Positions 16,055-23,481 of a stretch of DNA of 64,000 nt are shown here, in pieces. A program made the translations under genes and the position numbers. Numbering within the stretch: position 1 is the first letter of the stretch; each line of letters starts with the position of its first letter. This DNA is from Actinomycetota bacterium (lineage in GTDB: Bacteria; Actinomycetota; Acidimicrobiia; Acidimicrobiales; MedAcidi-G1). Where the stretch lies: contig JACNKQ010000031.1 in assembly GCA_014381945.1 (NCBI GenBank), positions 1 to 64,000 on the forward strand, given 5' to 3'. A model generated the notes under the pieces. It was not told where the DNA came from, did not search any database, and was given only the letters and a program-made list of their open reading frames with translations.

Positions 16055-16174
16055 CCTCGACCCTGACCTTGACACTGGCCTCGACCCTGGCCTTGACACT
16101 GGCCTCGACCCTGGCCTCGACTCTGGCCTCAACCCTGGCCTCGACTCTGGCCTCGACTCTGGTCTCAACCCTGG
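16055..16174. repeat. ten 12-bp tandem repeats between convergent genes
   Basis: Ten consecutive units of consensus CCTCGACCCTGG (variants with TTGACA and TCAACC), 16055-16174. The array fills the gap between pfkA and the GerMN lipoprotein gene, and its last unit supplies the TGA stop of the lipoprotein (16165-16167). Unit length is a multiple of 3 and both strands are open in several frames, but there is no coding evidence. Alternating unit types suggest a 24-bp higher-order period in the first half. Confidence 0.93.
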
Positions 16175-16809
16175 TCGAGTTCCCGGTAGCGGGGATCAAA
16201 GCTGGCGTAGTTGGCGCAGTAGACGGGGGCACCCTCCTCGGTCGGATCGCCGTCGCTCACCGGGATGTTGATGGGGATCAACTCCCCTTCCCTCTCTACG
16301 AGGATCTTCACCAGTTGGATCTCGGCGCCTACGATCAACTCGGTAGCCGTGCAGACGAGCATGGCGTAGGCAAGGCGGTTGCTCGTCGAGTCGTCCTGCG
16401 GGAACCCCTCAAGGCTGTTCAGGTGGATTTCGAGCAGGGTTCCGTTCAGGATCGTGCCGATGATCGTGCTGCCCTCAATGAACGGTGAGACATACTTCTC
16501 CTCCTGTTCCTCCAGGTTCGGGCCGGCCAGCACCTGCTCGAGGATCGTGTTGACCGTGCCGTCCGGGTCGATGTCGCGGGTGACCTTGGCCAACTGCATG
16601 CGGTCGTCGATGTTCTGTGCGAGGAAGATCTCGACCTGCTCGGTGTCCGGCGAGGCGATCGTCGTCGTGGTGGCGTCCGGTTGCAGTGCATCAGGGATGG
16701 ACGCAGAGACCGACCGCGGCTGGCTCTCCACGGTGATCCCGCATGCGGCGGCGAGCAGCGTCAGCCCGAGGAGCGCCGCCAGGGTCGAGGGTGGTATCCA
16801 GCGACTCAC
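16165..16809 (-). CDS. GerMN-domain lipoprotein, LpqB-like
   Basis: 214 residues. A lipoprotein signal peptide ends at LLAAAC, so Cys about 23 would be acylated and the protein anchored outside the membrane. A Thr-rich spacer precedes a GerMN domain (about 55-190) with VEIFLAQ and ILEQVLAGPNLEE. It overlaps the sensor-kinase gene by 4 bases and closes an mtrA-mtrB-lipoprotein operon, matching the MtrAB-LpqB module in which LpqB modulates MtrB. The protein is much shorter than mycobacterial LpqB, lacking the C-terminal beta-propeller-like part. The last codons and stop fall in the 12-bp repeat array, so the C-terminus may vary between strains. Confidence 0.83.
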   Translation of the reverse strand: MSRWIPPSTLAALLGLTLLAAACGITVESQPRSVSASIPDALQPDATTTTIASPDTEQVEIFLAQNIDDRMQLAKVTRDIDPDGTVNTILEQVLAGPNLEEQEEKYVSPFIEGSTIIGTILNGTLLEIHLNSLEGFPQDDSTSNRLAYAMLVCTATELIVGAEIQLVKILVEREGELIPINIPVSDGDPTEEGAPVYCANYASFDPRYRELDQG

Positions 16810-18233
16810 ACGGTCACCGCCGCGTGGTCGTCATCTGGGAGCGGCAGTTCGATGACGAAGCGGGCGCCGGACCCGCCATCGCTCCGGTCCTCGACCCAGA
16901 CCCGCCCGGCATGGAGGCGAATGTCCTCCCATACGAGGCTGAGGCCCAGGCCGACCCCGGAGCCACCCCCCCGACTGCCAGCGGAGGATCCTCGGGAAAA
17001 TCGGTCGAAGATATGTTCCCGCTCAGCCGGGGGAACGCCCGGTCCGTCGTCCTCGATCCCGATGCGGACGACCCCGATGTCGCGTTCCATGGAGACCCCG
17101 GTGAGGCCACCACCGTGGCGTGTCGCATTGCGCACGAGGTTGGCCATCACCCGTGCAAGACGGCGCTTGTCACCGTCGATGAATACCGGTCTGCCACCAA
17201 AGCCATCGGCAACGGCGACATCTTCGAGGTGGACGGAGCGCAACGAGGCGTGGACAAAGTTGGCAATGTTGATCTCGGTCAACTCCAGCGAGGCTGCACC
17301 GGCGTCGAAGCGCGAGATCTCGAGCAGGTCCTCGACCAGGCGGCTGAACCGGGCCAGGTCCTGGGAAAGCAGGTCCAGGGCGGTCCGGGAACGCTCTGAG
17401 AACTGGTCGCGGCGGGCTTCCAGAACACCGACCGTCGTGGTGAGGGTCATCAGCGGGCTGCGGAGTTCGTGGCTCACCTCCGAGGCGAAGCGGGCGTCGC
17501 GACGAATACGCGCCTCTAGGGCCTCGGCCATATCGTTGAACGAATCTGACAGAAGATCGAGGTCGGGGTCGGCCTGACGCTCGAGGCGTGTGTCGAGGCG
17601 ACCACCGGCGATGGCCTGGGCAGCAGCGCTTACCCGTCGCAGCGGGCGCAGGGTGCGGCGGCTCGCCCACCAGCCGAGGACCGCTCCGAGCAGCGTGGTT
17701 GCAGCTCCGGCCGAGAACAGGATGAAGCGGATGGATCCGAGTGTGTCGGCGACACCATCGAGGTCGATCACCTCGTAGTAGTCGGCGTCGAACGAGGTCA
17801 GCGGGAGTCCGATCACCAACTGGGGTCGGCCGGCGACGATCGTCCGGATCTGCCCCGGCTGGCCACTCTCGACGAGTGCCGTGAGAACGCCGGGGATGTC
17901 GCCGCGACCGAACTCGGGAGCGAGAAGCCATTCGGTCCTGAGGCGCACCAGGGGCTGGCTGCCCTCGAGGTTCGTCAGGGAGTCCACGATTGAGGGAAGC
18001 CCCTCGACAGTGGTGTCCGGCGTGAGCTGGTTGTTGAGGCGGGCGGCGTTGCTGACGGCAACGGCGGCGGCGCTCTTCTCGCGGGTCTCGATCAACTGTT
18101 CACGTGACAGCACCATGGTGACGCCGGCGAGCACCACCGAGAGCACGAGGCCACCGATGGCGAAGGCCATCGATATGCGTGCACGCAGGCCGACCGGTCG
18201 CAGGGACTTCGTATCTGTGGTGCCGGCGGTCAT
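16806..18233 (-). CDS. mtrB: sensor histidine kinase, MtrB-like
   Basis: 475 residues. First transmembrane helix near residue 20-45 (FAIGGLVLSVVLAGVTMVL), an extracytoplasmic sensor region to about 165, a second helix FILFSAGAATTLLGAVLGWW, a HAMP domain (RRTLRPLRRVSAAAQAIAGG), the HisKA phospho-acceptor SEVSHELRSPLM, and an ATPase domain with NLVRNATRHGGG (N box), DDGPGVPP and GSGVGLGLSLV. With MtrA it forms the actinobacterial two-component system that governs cell wall turnover, division and osmotic response. The gene starts 1 base after mtrA and overlaps the lipoprotein gene by 4 bases. Confidence 0.92.
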   Translation of the reverse strand: MTAGTTDTKSLRPVGLRARISMAFAIGGLVLSVVLAGVTMVLSREQLIETREKSAAAVAVSNAARLNNQLTPDTTVEGLPSIVDSLTNLEGSQPLVRLRTEWLLAPEFGRGDIPGVLTALVESGQPGQIRTIVAGRPQLVIGLPLTSFDADYYEVIDLDGVADTLGSIRFILFSAGAATTLLGAVLGWWASRRTLRPLRRVSAAAQAIAGGRLDTRLERQADPDLDLLSDSFNDMAEALEARIRRDARFASEVSHELRSPLMTLTTTVGVLEARRDQFSERSRTALDLLSQDLARFSRLVEDLLEISRFDAGAASLELTEINIANFVHASLRSVHLEDVAVADGFGGRPVFIDGDKRRLARVMANLVRNATRHGGGLTGVSMERDIGVVRIGIEDDGPGVPPAEREHIFDRFSRGSSAGSRGGGSGVGLGLSLVWEDIRLHAGRVWVEDRSDGGSGARFVIELPLPDDDHAAVTV

Positions 18234-18234
18234 G

Positions 18235-18924
18235 TCAGGGCTGGAGCTTGTACCCCATGCCGCGGACAGTCACGAGGAAGCGAGGGTTGGCGGCGTCGGG
18301 CTCGATCTTTGTCCGAAGGCGTCGGACGTGGACATCCACCAGGCGGCCGTCGCCGAAATAGTCGTACCCCCAGACCCGCTCGAGGAGCTCCTCCCGGCTG
18401 AGGACCTTTCCGGCGTGCTGTCCCAACTCGACCAGCAGTTGGAACTCGGTCCGGGTGAGGTGGACCTCGATGCCACCCAGGCGGACGACCCCCTCCTCAG
18501 GGGCCACCTCCAGTTGGTCGAAGATCATGGTTTCCGGCATGGTTTCGGATGAGCGGTACCGGCGGAGCAGTGCACGGATGCGCGCCGAGAGTTCCTTTGG
18601 GGCGAACGGCTTTGTCAGGTAGTCGTCGGCACCCGCTTCGAGCCCGGCGACCACATCGTGGGTGTCGGCCCGAGCCGTGACCATGACGATCGGCACGGCG
18701 CTGGTACGGCGGATGCTGCGGCAGACCTCGAAGCCGTCGACGCCCGGAAGCATGATGTCGATGAGCACTACGTCGACAGGTGTCCGGGCGAAAGCCGCCA
18801 TGGCCTCCTCGCCACTGGCCGTCTCCTCCACCTCCCAGCCCTCGTCCTCGAGGGCGAGGCGGACTGCGGCGCGGATGCGTTCATCGTCCTCGACTGTCAG
18901 GATTCGAGTTCCCACGTGCATCAT
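18235..18924 (-). CDS. mtrA: OmpR-family response regulator, MtrA-like
   Basis: 229 residues. The receiver domain (about 5-120) carries the acidic pair in LTVEDDERI, the phospho-acceptor Asp in VVLIDIMLPGVDG, and the conserved Lys in YLTKPFAPKEL. The C-terminal winged-helix domain includes LTRTEFQLLVEL and VDVHVRRLRTKIEPD, closing with VTVRGMGYKL. Gene order with an MtrB-like kinase and GerMN lipoprotein identifies the MtrAB system. Two adjacent ATG codons occur (18924, 18921); a TAGGGC hexamer lies just upstream and would favour the second for leaderless initiation. An ATP-independent choice is not possible from sequence alone. Confidence 0.92.
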   Translation of the reverse strand: MMHVGTRILTVEDDERIRAAVRLALEDEGWEVEETASGEEAMAAFARTPVDVVLIDIMLPGVDGFEVCRSIRRTSAVPIVMVTARADTHDVVAGLEAGADDYLTKPFAPKELSARIRALLRRYRSSETMPETMIFDQLEVAPEEGVVRLGGIEVHLTRTEFQLLVELGQHAGKVLSREELLERVWGYDYFGDGRLVDVHVRRLRTKIEPDAANPRFLVTVRGMGYKLQP

Positions 18925-18961
18925 CGTGCCCTATTTGCGCCGCCGATGCTGAACATCGCTC

Positions 18962-18976
18962 GGAAATGCCATTTCC
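18962..18976. promoter_or_regulatory. palindrome GGAAAT-GCC-ATTTCC upstream of mtrA
   Basis: A perfect 6-bp inverted repeat with a 3-base centre lies 38 bases before the mtrA start, in a 71-bp gap after the inositol-phosphatase-like gene. A second inverted repeat, CGATG with CATCG, is adjacent (near 18940-18955). No T tract follows, so an operator is likelier than a terminator. Confidence 0.4.
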
Positions 18977-18995
18977 TGGAGATCGTGCCCTCCGG

Positions 18996-19787
18996 TCAGA
19001 CCCTGTCGGCCTCCACCGATCGGAGCAGTTCGGCGAGCGCATCACGTAGCCCCGGAGGGGCGGCAAGGACGAAGTCGCCGTCCGTCGGGTTGCCGTCGAG
19101 GTCTCCGATCGTGCCGCCGGCCTCGCTGACGAGGACTGTTCCAGCCGCAATGTCCCAGAGGTTGAGGCCGCGTTCGTAGTAGGCGTCGAGCCGTCCGGCA
19201 GCCACGTTGGCGAGGTCCATGGCGGCGCCACCACCGCGACGGATGTCGCGGATCCGGGGAAGCACCTCGACGAGTCCGATCGCCTGCCTGCGTCGGCGAT
19301 CCGGGTGGTAGCCGAACCCGGTTGCCACGAGCGCCTGCGAGAGTTCCATCTGGTCGCTCACCCGGATCGGTTCGCCGTTACAGGTGGCGCCGGCACCCCT
19401 GGCGCCGGCGAACTCGTTGCCCAGAGCCGGGTCGACGATCACGCCGACAGCAGGTTCACCGTCGATCTCCGCTCCGATGGAGATCGAATAGCCCGCGAGT
19501 CCGTAGACGAAGTTCGTGGTGGCGTCGATGGGATCGATGATCCAGCGAACTCCGCTGGATCCCTCCAACGTGGTCTCCTCTTCGGCCAGGATTCCGTCGT
19601 CCGGTCGGGCATCCAGCAGCCGGGCGACGATCTGGGATTCGGACCAACGGTCAGCGGCGGTCACCAGATCCGTAGGGGTGCTCTTGGTGCCCTCGGCGGG
19701 GGTCCTGCCGGCGAGTTGCCGAAGTTCCGGGGCCACGGCGCGGGCCACTTCCAGGGCAAGGTCGCGCAGGTCTGTCGGATCAGCCAC
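18996..19787 (-). CDS. inositol monophosphatase family protein
   Basis: 263 residues of the Mg2+/Li+-sensitive sugar phosphatase fold. The metal-binding motifs are ILAEEET (Glu), WIIDPIDATTNFVYG (two Asp) and the C-terminal LNLWDIAAGTVLVSEAGG. The usual DPxDGT reads DPIDAT, a Gly to Ala change beside a metal ligand, though both aspartates remain. Actinobacterial members hydrolyse inositol 1-phosphate, histidinol phosphate or fructose 1,6-bisphosphate; which applies here is unclear. GTG start 12 bases after the small membrane-protein gene, and 71 bases ahead of mtrA. Confidence 0.87.
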   Translation of the reverse strand: MADPTDLRDLALEVARAVAPELRQLAGRTPAEGTKSTPTDLVTAADRWSESQIVARLLDARPDDGILAEEETTLEGSSGVRWIIDPIDATTNFVYGLAGYSISIGAEIDGEPAVGVIVDPALGNEFAGARGAGATCNGEPIRVSDQMELSQALVATGFGYHPDRRRRQAIGLVEVLPRIRDIRRGGGAAMDLANVAAGRLDAYYERGLNLWDIAAGTVLVSEAGGTIGDLDGNPTDGDFVLAAPPGLRDALAELLRSVEADRV

Positions 19788-19799
19788 GGGAGTTCGATC

Positions 19800-20096
19800 T
19801 CAGCAAATCGGATGGTGGTCCCGAGCGGCCTGCTGGAGTTCCCTGGTACGCCATTCGGCCATTGCCCGAAGCGTGAGCGTTGCGACGATGCCGACCCCGG
19901 TTGCTGCACCTACGGCACCGAGCACACCCATGGAACCTGCCAGCGTCGTGCAACCGTCGGTGCACTGGAGGTCGGTGACGGCGTAGCCCACCAGGCCGCC
20001 ACAGGCTCCGGCGATGAGCACGGCGATGAACGCCAGTACTCGGGCGATGGGCGGCGGGGCAGCCGATGCCAGGGGATCGCAAGACGTTGTTCCCAC
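19800..20096 (-). CDS. small two-helix membrane protein, function unknown
   Basis: 98 residues from GTG 20096. Two hydrophobic segments, ARVLAFIAVLIAGACGGLVG and the stretch after LQCTDGCTTLAGS (VLGAVGAATGVGIVATL), with a Cys pair CTDGC between them, end in a short basic tail. The start is set by TAGCCT (20109-20104 on the minus strand), 7 bases upstream, with no ribosome-binding site; the longer open frame runs through the opposite-strand Nudix promoter region. It is divergent from the Nudix gene, lies under a pair of palindromes, and probably forms an operon with the downstream phosphatase-like gene. No function can be assigned. Confidence 0.6.
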   Translation of the reverse strand: MGTTSCDPLASAAPPPIARVLAFIAVLIAGACGGLVGYAVTDLQCTDGCTTLAGSMGVLGAVGAATGVGIVATLTLRAMAEWRTRELQQAARDHHPIC

Positions 20097-20125
20097 AGGG
20101 GGAAGGCTACGTTCCCACAGGGGAA
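20090..20125. promoter_or_regulatory. paired palindromes bracketing a -10 element (candidate operator)
   Basis: Two copies of TTCCC-ACAG(G)-GGGAA at 20090-20104 and 20112-20125, with left half-sites exactly 22 bp (two helical turns) apart and followed by GGC in both. On the minus strand the -10 TAGCCT (20109-20104) of the membrane-protein gene lies between them: one palindrome covers the start codon, the other the -10/-35 spacer. The spacing suits cooperative binding of two dimers on one DNA face. The Nudix gene start is about 70 bases away on the other side. Confidence 0.55.
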
Positions 20126-20193
20126 GGCGACCTTTTGATGCCAACTGGCCCCGGCCCGTTCCAAGTGGGCGTTCTGGGCGCGAGAATGGCCGG

Positions 20194-20679
20194 ATGCGCG
20201 ACTGGACCGTTGCCGGGGCCCTCATCGTGAGGGACGATCGTCTTCTCCTCGTGGCGAACCGTCGCCGGGACGGTCGCATCGAATGGACACCGCCGGGTGG
20301 TGTGATCGACCCCGGCGAGACCAGCCTCGAGGCGCTCGGCCGGGAGGTTCGTGAGGAGACGGGTCTGGCGGTGGCGTCATGGTCCGACCTCGTCTACCGC
20401 GTGTCGGTCGACTTTCCGGACCGGGGAATGCGCCTGGGGGTCGAGGTATTCCGGGCAGAGTTGTGGTCCGGCGACCTGACATTCGAGGACCCGGACGGCA
20501 TCGTCGAGGACGGGGTCTTCGTAGATGAGGAGCACGGAGGCACCCTCCTCGAAACGGCGCCGCGCTGGGTGTGGGAGCCGGTCGGCGACTGGTTGGCCGG
20601 AGGGGTGCCATTCGGCGCCGGCTACGAGTTCCTCGTCCGCGGCACACGCCCAGGGCACCTCGACGTCACACGACGGTGA
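20194..20679 (+). CDS. Nudix hydrolase
   Basis: 161 residues with a full Nudix box starting GGVIDPGETSLEALGREV and ending REETGLAV (G-x5-E-x7-REUxEExGU), which binds Mg2+ and hydrolyses nucleoside-diphosphate-linked substrates. The 5' part VAGALIVRDDRLLLVANRR resembles MutT/ADP-ribose pyrophosphatase-like members. The substrate is unknown. The ATG at 20194 is preceded by GAGAAT 6 bases upstream, compatible with leaderless initiation. The stop overlaps the GTG of dinB (GTGA), so the two are co-expressed; a nucleotide-pool sanitiser paired with a translesion polymerase would be logical, though this is inference. Confidence 0.88.
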   Translation: MRDWTVAGALIVRDDRLLLVANRRRDGRIEWTPPGGVIDPGETSLEALGREVREETGLAVASWSDLVYRVSVDFPDRGMRLGVEVFRAELWSGDLTFEDPDGIVEDGVFVDEEHGGTLLETAPRWVWEPVGDWLAGGVPFGAGYEFLVRGTRPGHLDVTRR

Positions 20680-22019
20680 GCAGCGCAGGCTCCTCCGACA
20701 CGGCTGCACCGTCGGCCGAAGGGGCGGCGTCGATACTGCACGTCGACATGGACGCCTTCTTCGCGTCGGTGGAGTTGGTGCGCCGCCCGGAGTTGCGCGG
20801 GCGGCCGGTGCTCGTCGGCGGAACTGGAGAGCGGGGCGTGGTTGCAGCGGCTTCGTATGAGGCACGCGTCTACGGAATCCACTCGGCGATGTCGTCGGTC
20901 GTAGCGCGTCGGTTGTGCCCCGACGCCGTGTTCCTGCCAGGCGACCATGCCCACTACGGGGAGGTCAGCCGACGGGTGATGGCGATCTTCCGGCGGTTCA
21001 CCCCGCTGGTCGAACCGCTTTCACTGGATGAGGCGTTTCTCGACGTCTCGGGCTCGGTGGCCCTCCTCGGCACGCCCCTAGAGCAGGCGACGGAGATTCG
21101 TCGAATCGTCAGCACCGAGGAGGGGCTGGGTTGCAGCGTCGGCGTCGCCCCCAACAAGTACCTGGCGAAGCTCGCCAGCGAGCAGGCCAAGCCGCGTGTC
21201 GGCGAGCGGGGCCCGGAGGCCGGCGTCGGCGTGCTCGTGGTGCGATCCGGGGAGGTCGGTGGCTTCCTCGAACGACTTCCCGTCTCGGCCATCTGGGGTG
21301 TGGGCCCCAGAACCGACGAGCGCCTGCAGCGCCTCGGCATCCGGACGGTGGGCAAGTTGGCCGAGGTCCCCGAGCACACCCTGGTCGAACTCTTCGGTGA
21401 AGTGCTCGGGCGGCACCTCTGGCGGCTGGCGCGGGGCATCGACGACCGTCCGGTCGACCCGGCCCAGTCGGTCAAGTCCGTGAGCCATGAAGAGACCTTC
21501 GCGGTGGACCGGACCGGCCGGGAGGATCTCCACCACGAGCTGGTCCGGCAGTCGAATGCCGTGGCGGGGCGGCTCCGGGCGGGTGGCATCGCCGGGCGTA
21601 CGGTGACCCTCAAGGTGCGGTTCGTCGACTTCACGACCGTGACCCGGTCGCACACCAGGGTCGATCCCACCGATGTCGCCGCCGAGATCGTAGAGACCGC
21701 CGGCGAGCTCCTCGACGGGCTCGATCCGACGCCCGGCGTGCGCCTGCTGGGGGTGGGGGTGAGCGGCCTCCAGGATGCCTCGGTCCGGCAACTCCGCTTC
21801 GAGGACCTCGATACCCGGACCCGGCGTCAGGCGGAGAGGACCGTCGACGAGATCAGGAAGCGCTTCGGGAAGGAGATCATCGGGCCGGGGAGTGCGTTTT
21901 CTTCTTCGGATGAACCCCGGCCCGACGCCGGAAGCCGTCCATGGGGACCCGACAACATTTCTCAAGGACATGAAGGACATGAAGGACATGAAGGGCGTGA
22001 AGGGCGTGAAGGGGCGTGA
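20676..22019 (+). CDS. dinB: DNA polymerase IV (Y-family translesion polymerase)
   Basis: 447 residues. Catalytic motifs are HVDMDAFFASVE (metal-binding Asp) and SLDEAFLDVSGS (Asp-Glu), followed by thumb and little-finger domains up to about residue 405 (TVDEIRKRFGKEIIGPG). It bypasses damaged bases during replication. The GTG at 20676 overlaps the Nudix stop. The final residues read HEGHEGHEGREGREGA because the gene runs into a 9/10-bp repeat array; the stop (22017-22019) is created by a 10-bp unit that shifts the frame. No clear beta-clamp motif is visible at the extreme C-terminus, where many Pol IV enzymes carry one. No LexA box was found upstream. Confidence 0.9.
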   Translation: MSSAGSSDTAAPSAEGAASILHVDMDAFFASVELVRRPELRGRPVLVGGTGERGVVAAASYEARVYGIHSAMSSVVARRLCPDAVFLPGDHAHYGEVSRRVMAIFRRFTPLVEPLSLDEAFLDVSGSVALLGTPLEQATEIRRIVSTEEGLGCSVGVAPNKYLAKLASEQAKPRVGERGPEAGVGVLVVRSGEVGGFLERLPVSAIWGVGPRTDERLQRLGIRTVGKLAEVPEHTLVELFGEVLGRHLWRLARGIDDRPVDPAQSVKSVSHEETFAVDRTGREDLHHELVRQSNAVAGRLRAGGIAGRTVTLKVRFVDFTTVTRSHTRVDPTDVAAEIVETAGELLDGLDPTPGVRLLGVGVSGLQDASVRQLRFEDLDTRTRRQAERTVDEIRKRFGKEIIGPGSAFSSSDEPRPDAGSRPWGPDNISQGHEGHEGHEGREGREGA

Positions 22020-22113
22020 AGGGGCGTGAAGGGCGTGAAGGGCGTGAAGGGCGTGAAGGGCGTGAAGGGGCGTGAAGGGGCGTGAAGGGGCATGAAGGGC
22101 ATGAAGGGCATGA
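21964..22113. repeat. 9/10-bp tandem repeat array at the 3' end of dinB
   Basis: About 15 units of TGAAGGGCG or TGAAGGACA (9 bp), five of them expanded to 10 bp by an extra G (TGAAGGGGCG). The first six units are translated as the end of Pol IV; the remainder are downstream. Mixed 9- and 10-bp units mean that gain or loss of a unit or a single G moves the stop codon. The G-runs spaced six bases apart on the plus strand could form quadruplex-like structures. Confidence 0.95.
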
Positions 22114-22139
22114 GTGCGCCTGATGAGTCTCGACGCGCG

Positions 22140-22168
22140 TTGTGGTAGCGCTCCTGCTGTGAGAAACT
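22140..22168 (+). promoter_or_regulatory. possible promoter (TTGTGG, 17 bp, GAAACT) before the DUF3040 gene
   Basis: TTGTGG at 22140-22145 and GAAACT at 22163-22168 are separated by 17 bases. RNA would begin near 22175, giving a leader of about 25 bases with CGGAGGG ahead of the GTG at 22200. Confidence 0.4.
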
Positions 22169-22199
22169 GGAGGACACCAGTGTCGAGCCGGAGGGCCGT

Positions 22200-22586
22200 G
22201 TGCCACTGTCCAAGGATGAGGAACGGATCCTCAGCGAGATCGAGCAGCAGCTCTACGAATCCGATCCCCGCCTTGCACGCGAGGTGGCAGAGACGACCGT
22301 CTACACGGATGCGTTGCATCGGCTGAAGTGGTCGGTATTCGGCTTCGTGGGGGGAGTGGCCCTGATGATCGTCACCCTGTCGACGTCATACCTCCTGGCG
22401 TTCGTCGGCTTTCTCGCGATGCTGGGGTCGGCGCTGGTCCTGGAGCGGAGCATCCGCCACCTCGGGAAGACAGGCCTCGAACAGGGTCGTCGCTCCCGAA
22501 AGACAGTGTCGTTTCGCGACGCCTTCGGGAGCACCCGCCAGAAGATGCGCGAGCGCTTCGAGCGCGGCGAATCCGGCCGCAACTGA
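22200..22586 (+). CDS. DUF3040 membrane protein
   Basis: 128 residues. The N-terminus MPLSKDEERILSEIEQQLYE and DPRLAREV are the signature of DUF3040, an actinobacteria-restricted family. Two transmembrane segments follow (WSVFGFVGGVALMIVTLSTS, then AFVGFLAMLGSALVL), and a basic C-terminal tail is rich in Arg and Lys. In mycobacteria a DUF3040 gene (Rv2169c) lies near mraZ, as here, which suggests an envelope or division link, but no function is established. GTG start at 22200, with CGGAGGG about 6 bases upstream. Confidence 0.85.
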   Translation: MPLSKDEERILSEIEQQLYESDPRLAREVAETTVYTDALHRLKWSVFGFVGGVALMIVTLSTSYLLAFVGFLAMLGSALVLERSIRHLGKTGLEQGRRSRKTVSFRDAFGSTRQKMRERFERGESGRN

Positions 22587-22605
22587 TCCCAGAAGCGACT
22601 GCATC

Positions 22606-23481
22606 GTGGCCAATGTCCTGGCCATCGACATCGGTGGCACCAAGATCGATGCCGGTGTCGTCGACCGGTCCGGTGAGGTGCTCGTACGGTCCCGGATCTC
22701 CACCCGTGCCGGGGCCGGTGACGATCTCTTCGGGTGTGTCGCCACCCTGGTGGAAGGGGTCCTCGAAGCGTCTTCCGTGAGGCCTGACGTCATCGGAGTC
22801 GGTTGCGGCGGGCCCATGCTCGCCGGAGGTGTCGAGGTCTCGCCGCTCAACATTCCCGAGTGGCGGGCCTTCCCGTTGCAGGGCAGTCTCGGCGACCGCT
22901 TCGGCCTGACGACCTTCGTGGACAACGACGCCAAGGCGTTGGCGCTCGCCGAGGGCTGGCGGGGTGCCGCGGTCGGTGAGCGCGACTACCTCGCCATGGT
23001 CGTCTCGACGGGGGTCGGCGCTGGGATCGTGCTCGACGGACGCCTGCTCGACGGGGCGGCCGGCAACGCCGGTCACATCGGACATGTCGTCGTCGAACCG
23101 GGCGGTCCCCTGTGCGCCTGCGGCGTACACGGCTGCCTCGAGGCGGTGGCGTCCGGATCGGCCCTGGCCGCGGAGCTCGGACATCCGGCGGCGCAGGCCC
23201 CTCCCGAGATCCGTGAACGTACGGGACGGTATGTAGGTCGTGCAGTCGCGGCGGTTGTCAACCTCCTCGACCTGCGACTGGCGGTGGTGGCCGGATCGGT
23301 GGCGCTCGGCTTCGGCGAGGTGTTCTTCTCGGCGGCAGGCGATGAGCTGGCGGCCGGGTGTGGCCTCGAGTTCACAGAGGGGGCCAGGATCGTCCCGGCA
23401 GGGCTGGGGGCCGACGGCCCACTGGTTGGTGCGGCCGCTGTGGGCCTGCGCGGCCTGGGAATCCTGGAGGGCGTGCGGTGA
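22606..23481 (+). CDS. ROK-family sugar kinase, probable glucokinase
   Basis: 291 residues with an N-terminal phosphate-binding motif LAIDIGGTKIDAGVVD, catalytic DNDAKALALAE, and the ROK zinc motif NAGHIGHVVVEPGG followed by CACGVHGCLEAVASG (CxCGxxGCxE). ROK kinases in Actinobacteria supply polyphosphate- or ATP-dependent glucokinase activity and control sugar entry into glycolysis; pfkA lies 7 kb upstream. A DNA-binding N-terminal domain is absent, so this is a kinase rather than a repressor. The GTG start is 19 bases after the DUF3040 stop and its own stop overlaps the next gene by 4 bases. The exact hexose is not certain. Confidence 0.88.
   Translation: MANVLAIDIGGTKIDAGVVDRSGEVLVRSRISTRAGAGDDLFGCVATLVEGVLEASSVRPDVIGVGCGGPMLAGGVEVSPLNIPEWRAFPLQGSLGDRFGLTTFVDNDAKALALAEGWRGAAVGERDYLAMVVSTGVGAGIVLDGRLLDGAAGNAGHIGHVVVEPGGPLCACGVHGCLEAVASGSALAAELGHPAAQAPPEIRERTGRYVGRAVAAVVNLLDLRLAVVAGSVALGFGEVFFSAAGDELAAGCGLEFTEGARIVPAGLGADGPLVGAAAVGLRGLGILEGVR

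Noticed and set aside
16009-16488. Plus-strand open frame through the 12-bp repeats (LTLTLAS-type)
   Set aside because: Low-complexity translation of the repeat units, antisense to the GerMN lipoprotein; no ribosome-binding site or conserved residues.
21964-22113. CRISPR array at the 9/10-bp repeats
   Set aside because: Units are contiguous with no spacers, are too short, and there are no cas genes in the window.
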